Assembly: GCF_003025005.1 (NCBI RefSeq)
Contig: NZ_PVSS01000011.1
Coordinates: forward strand, 104,409-168,408
From: Brumimicrobium mesophilum
Lineage (GTDB): Bacteria; Bacteroidota; Bacteroidia; Flavobacteriales_D; Crocinitomicaceae
DNA length: 64,000 bases
Direction: 5' to 3'
Position numbers and translations under genes: made by a program
In this document: piece by piece, positions 63,767-64,000 of the stretch
Position numbering within the stretch: position 1 is the first letter of the stretch
Layout of the letters: each line of letters begins with the position of its first letter
Notes under the pieces: model-generated
Told to the model about the DNA's origin: nothing
Database searches by the model: none
What the model saw: only the letters and a program-made list of their open reading frames with translations

Positions 63767-63980
63767 GAGTAATTCTTGCCTAGCCAAAAAACCAACCAAA
63801 AACGATAGCCGTATAATTATACGTTTATTATTCATTTACAAACGACTATTATCATTTATGAATCGCGAATCACCTTGTAAATCAAGATGATCAAAGATTT
63901 GATGTTTCGTTTTAATTGTTAAATTTGAGTAAATATATAAGTTGGATATAGACTATTGTCGATAGCCAATTGTTGGCGGT
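63767..63980 (+). repeat. Dispersed promoter-bearing repeat, copy B
   Basis: About 214 bp, related to copy A and in the same orientation. It contains the 14-bp palindrome CGTATAATTATACG (63810-63823) and GCCAA-TTG-TTGGC (63965-63977). An internal partial duplication (ATTCATTTA / ATCATTTA) accounts for its extra length. The window ends 20 bp after it; the gene it drives, if any, lies beyond. Confidence 0.75.
63899..63927 (+). promoter_or_regulatory. Promoter inside repeat B
   Basis: TTG (63899-63901), an 18-bp spacer and TAAATTTG (63920-63927), the same spacing as in copy A. Its downstream gene would be outside the window. Confidence 0.65.
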
Positions 63981-64000
63981 AATTGTAATGATAACACTAA

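Overview
The window looks like a chromosome segment from a Bacteroidota bacterium, most likely order Flavobacteriales and possibly close to Fluviicola/Crocinitomix (family-level placement is inference). The reasons are: AT-rich DNA; promoters of the Bacteroidota type (TTG, about 19 bp, TAnnTTTG) in front of many genes; five secreted proteins ending in type IX secretion (T9SS) type-A sorting domains plus a secreted metalloprotease of the same kind; an ATP synthase operon that stops at atpG without atpD/atpC; and a myxol/saproxanthin-type carotenoid gene trio.

Layout. 0.3-10.3 kb: a giant Ig-repeat outer-membrane protein, a sodium/solute symporter, an epimerase, then a rhodanese-like protein and cruF-crtZ-crtYcd. 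10.4-15.8 kb: three tandem small SSB paralogues (minus strand) next to three tandem T9SS-exported paralogues (plus strand). 15.8-31.2 kb: housekeeping genes (mfd, class II ribonucleotide reductase, ileS, aspS) with a secreted M43 metalloprotease and a small membrane protein. 31.3-39.3 kb: msrA, the atpBEFHAG operon, and a SulP anion transporter. 39.5-47.6 kb: envelope and translation genes (sulfatase-type phosphotransferase, small lipoprotein, gatC, plsC, trpS, two glycosyltransferases, two conserved flavobacterial membrane proteins). 47.9-57.7 kb: a two-gene secreted PhoD phosphatase operon, a K+ channel with a zinc ribbon, kynurenine 3-monooxygenase with an outer-membrane partner, enoyl-CoA hydratase and a GNAT enzyme. 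57.7-64.0 kb: a more accessory-looking stretch with arylamine N-acetyltransferase, an orphan 143-aa protein, and two HxlR-regulated redox modules (DsbA-like lipoprotein; NmrA/QorB-like reductase plus extradiol dioxygenase).

The most interesting parts are at the right-hand end and around 10-16 kb. A diverged repeat of about 175-215 bp occurs twice (about 58.99 and 63.77 kb). Each copy carries a well-formed promoter, and the two copies bracket the orphan gene and both HxlR modules like the boundaries of a cassette. The HxlR regulators both have a cysteine at position 13 and sit on compact divergent control regions with symmetric boxes 14 nt apart. The second one faces a quinone-reductase-like and an extradiol dioxygenase gene, which suggests quinone or electrophile sensing. 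The SSB triplet and the T9SS triplet both look like local gene amplification; the T9SS genes keep the C-terminal half and promoter and diverge in the N-terminal half. No rRNA, tRNA, CRISPR, prophage or insertion sequence was recognised.
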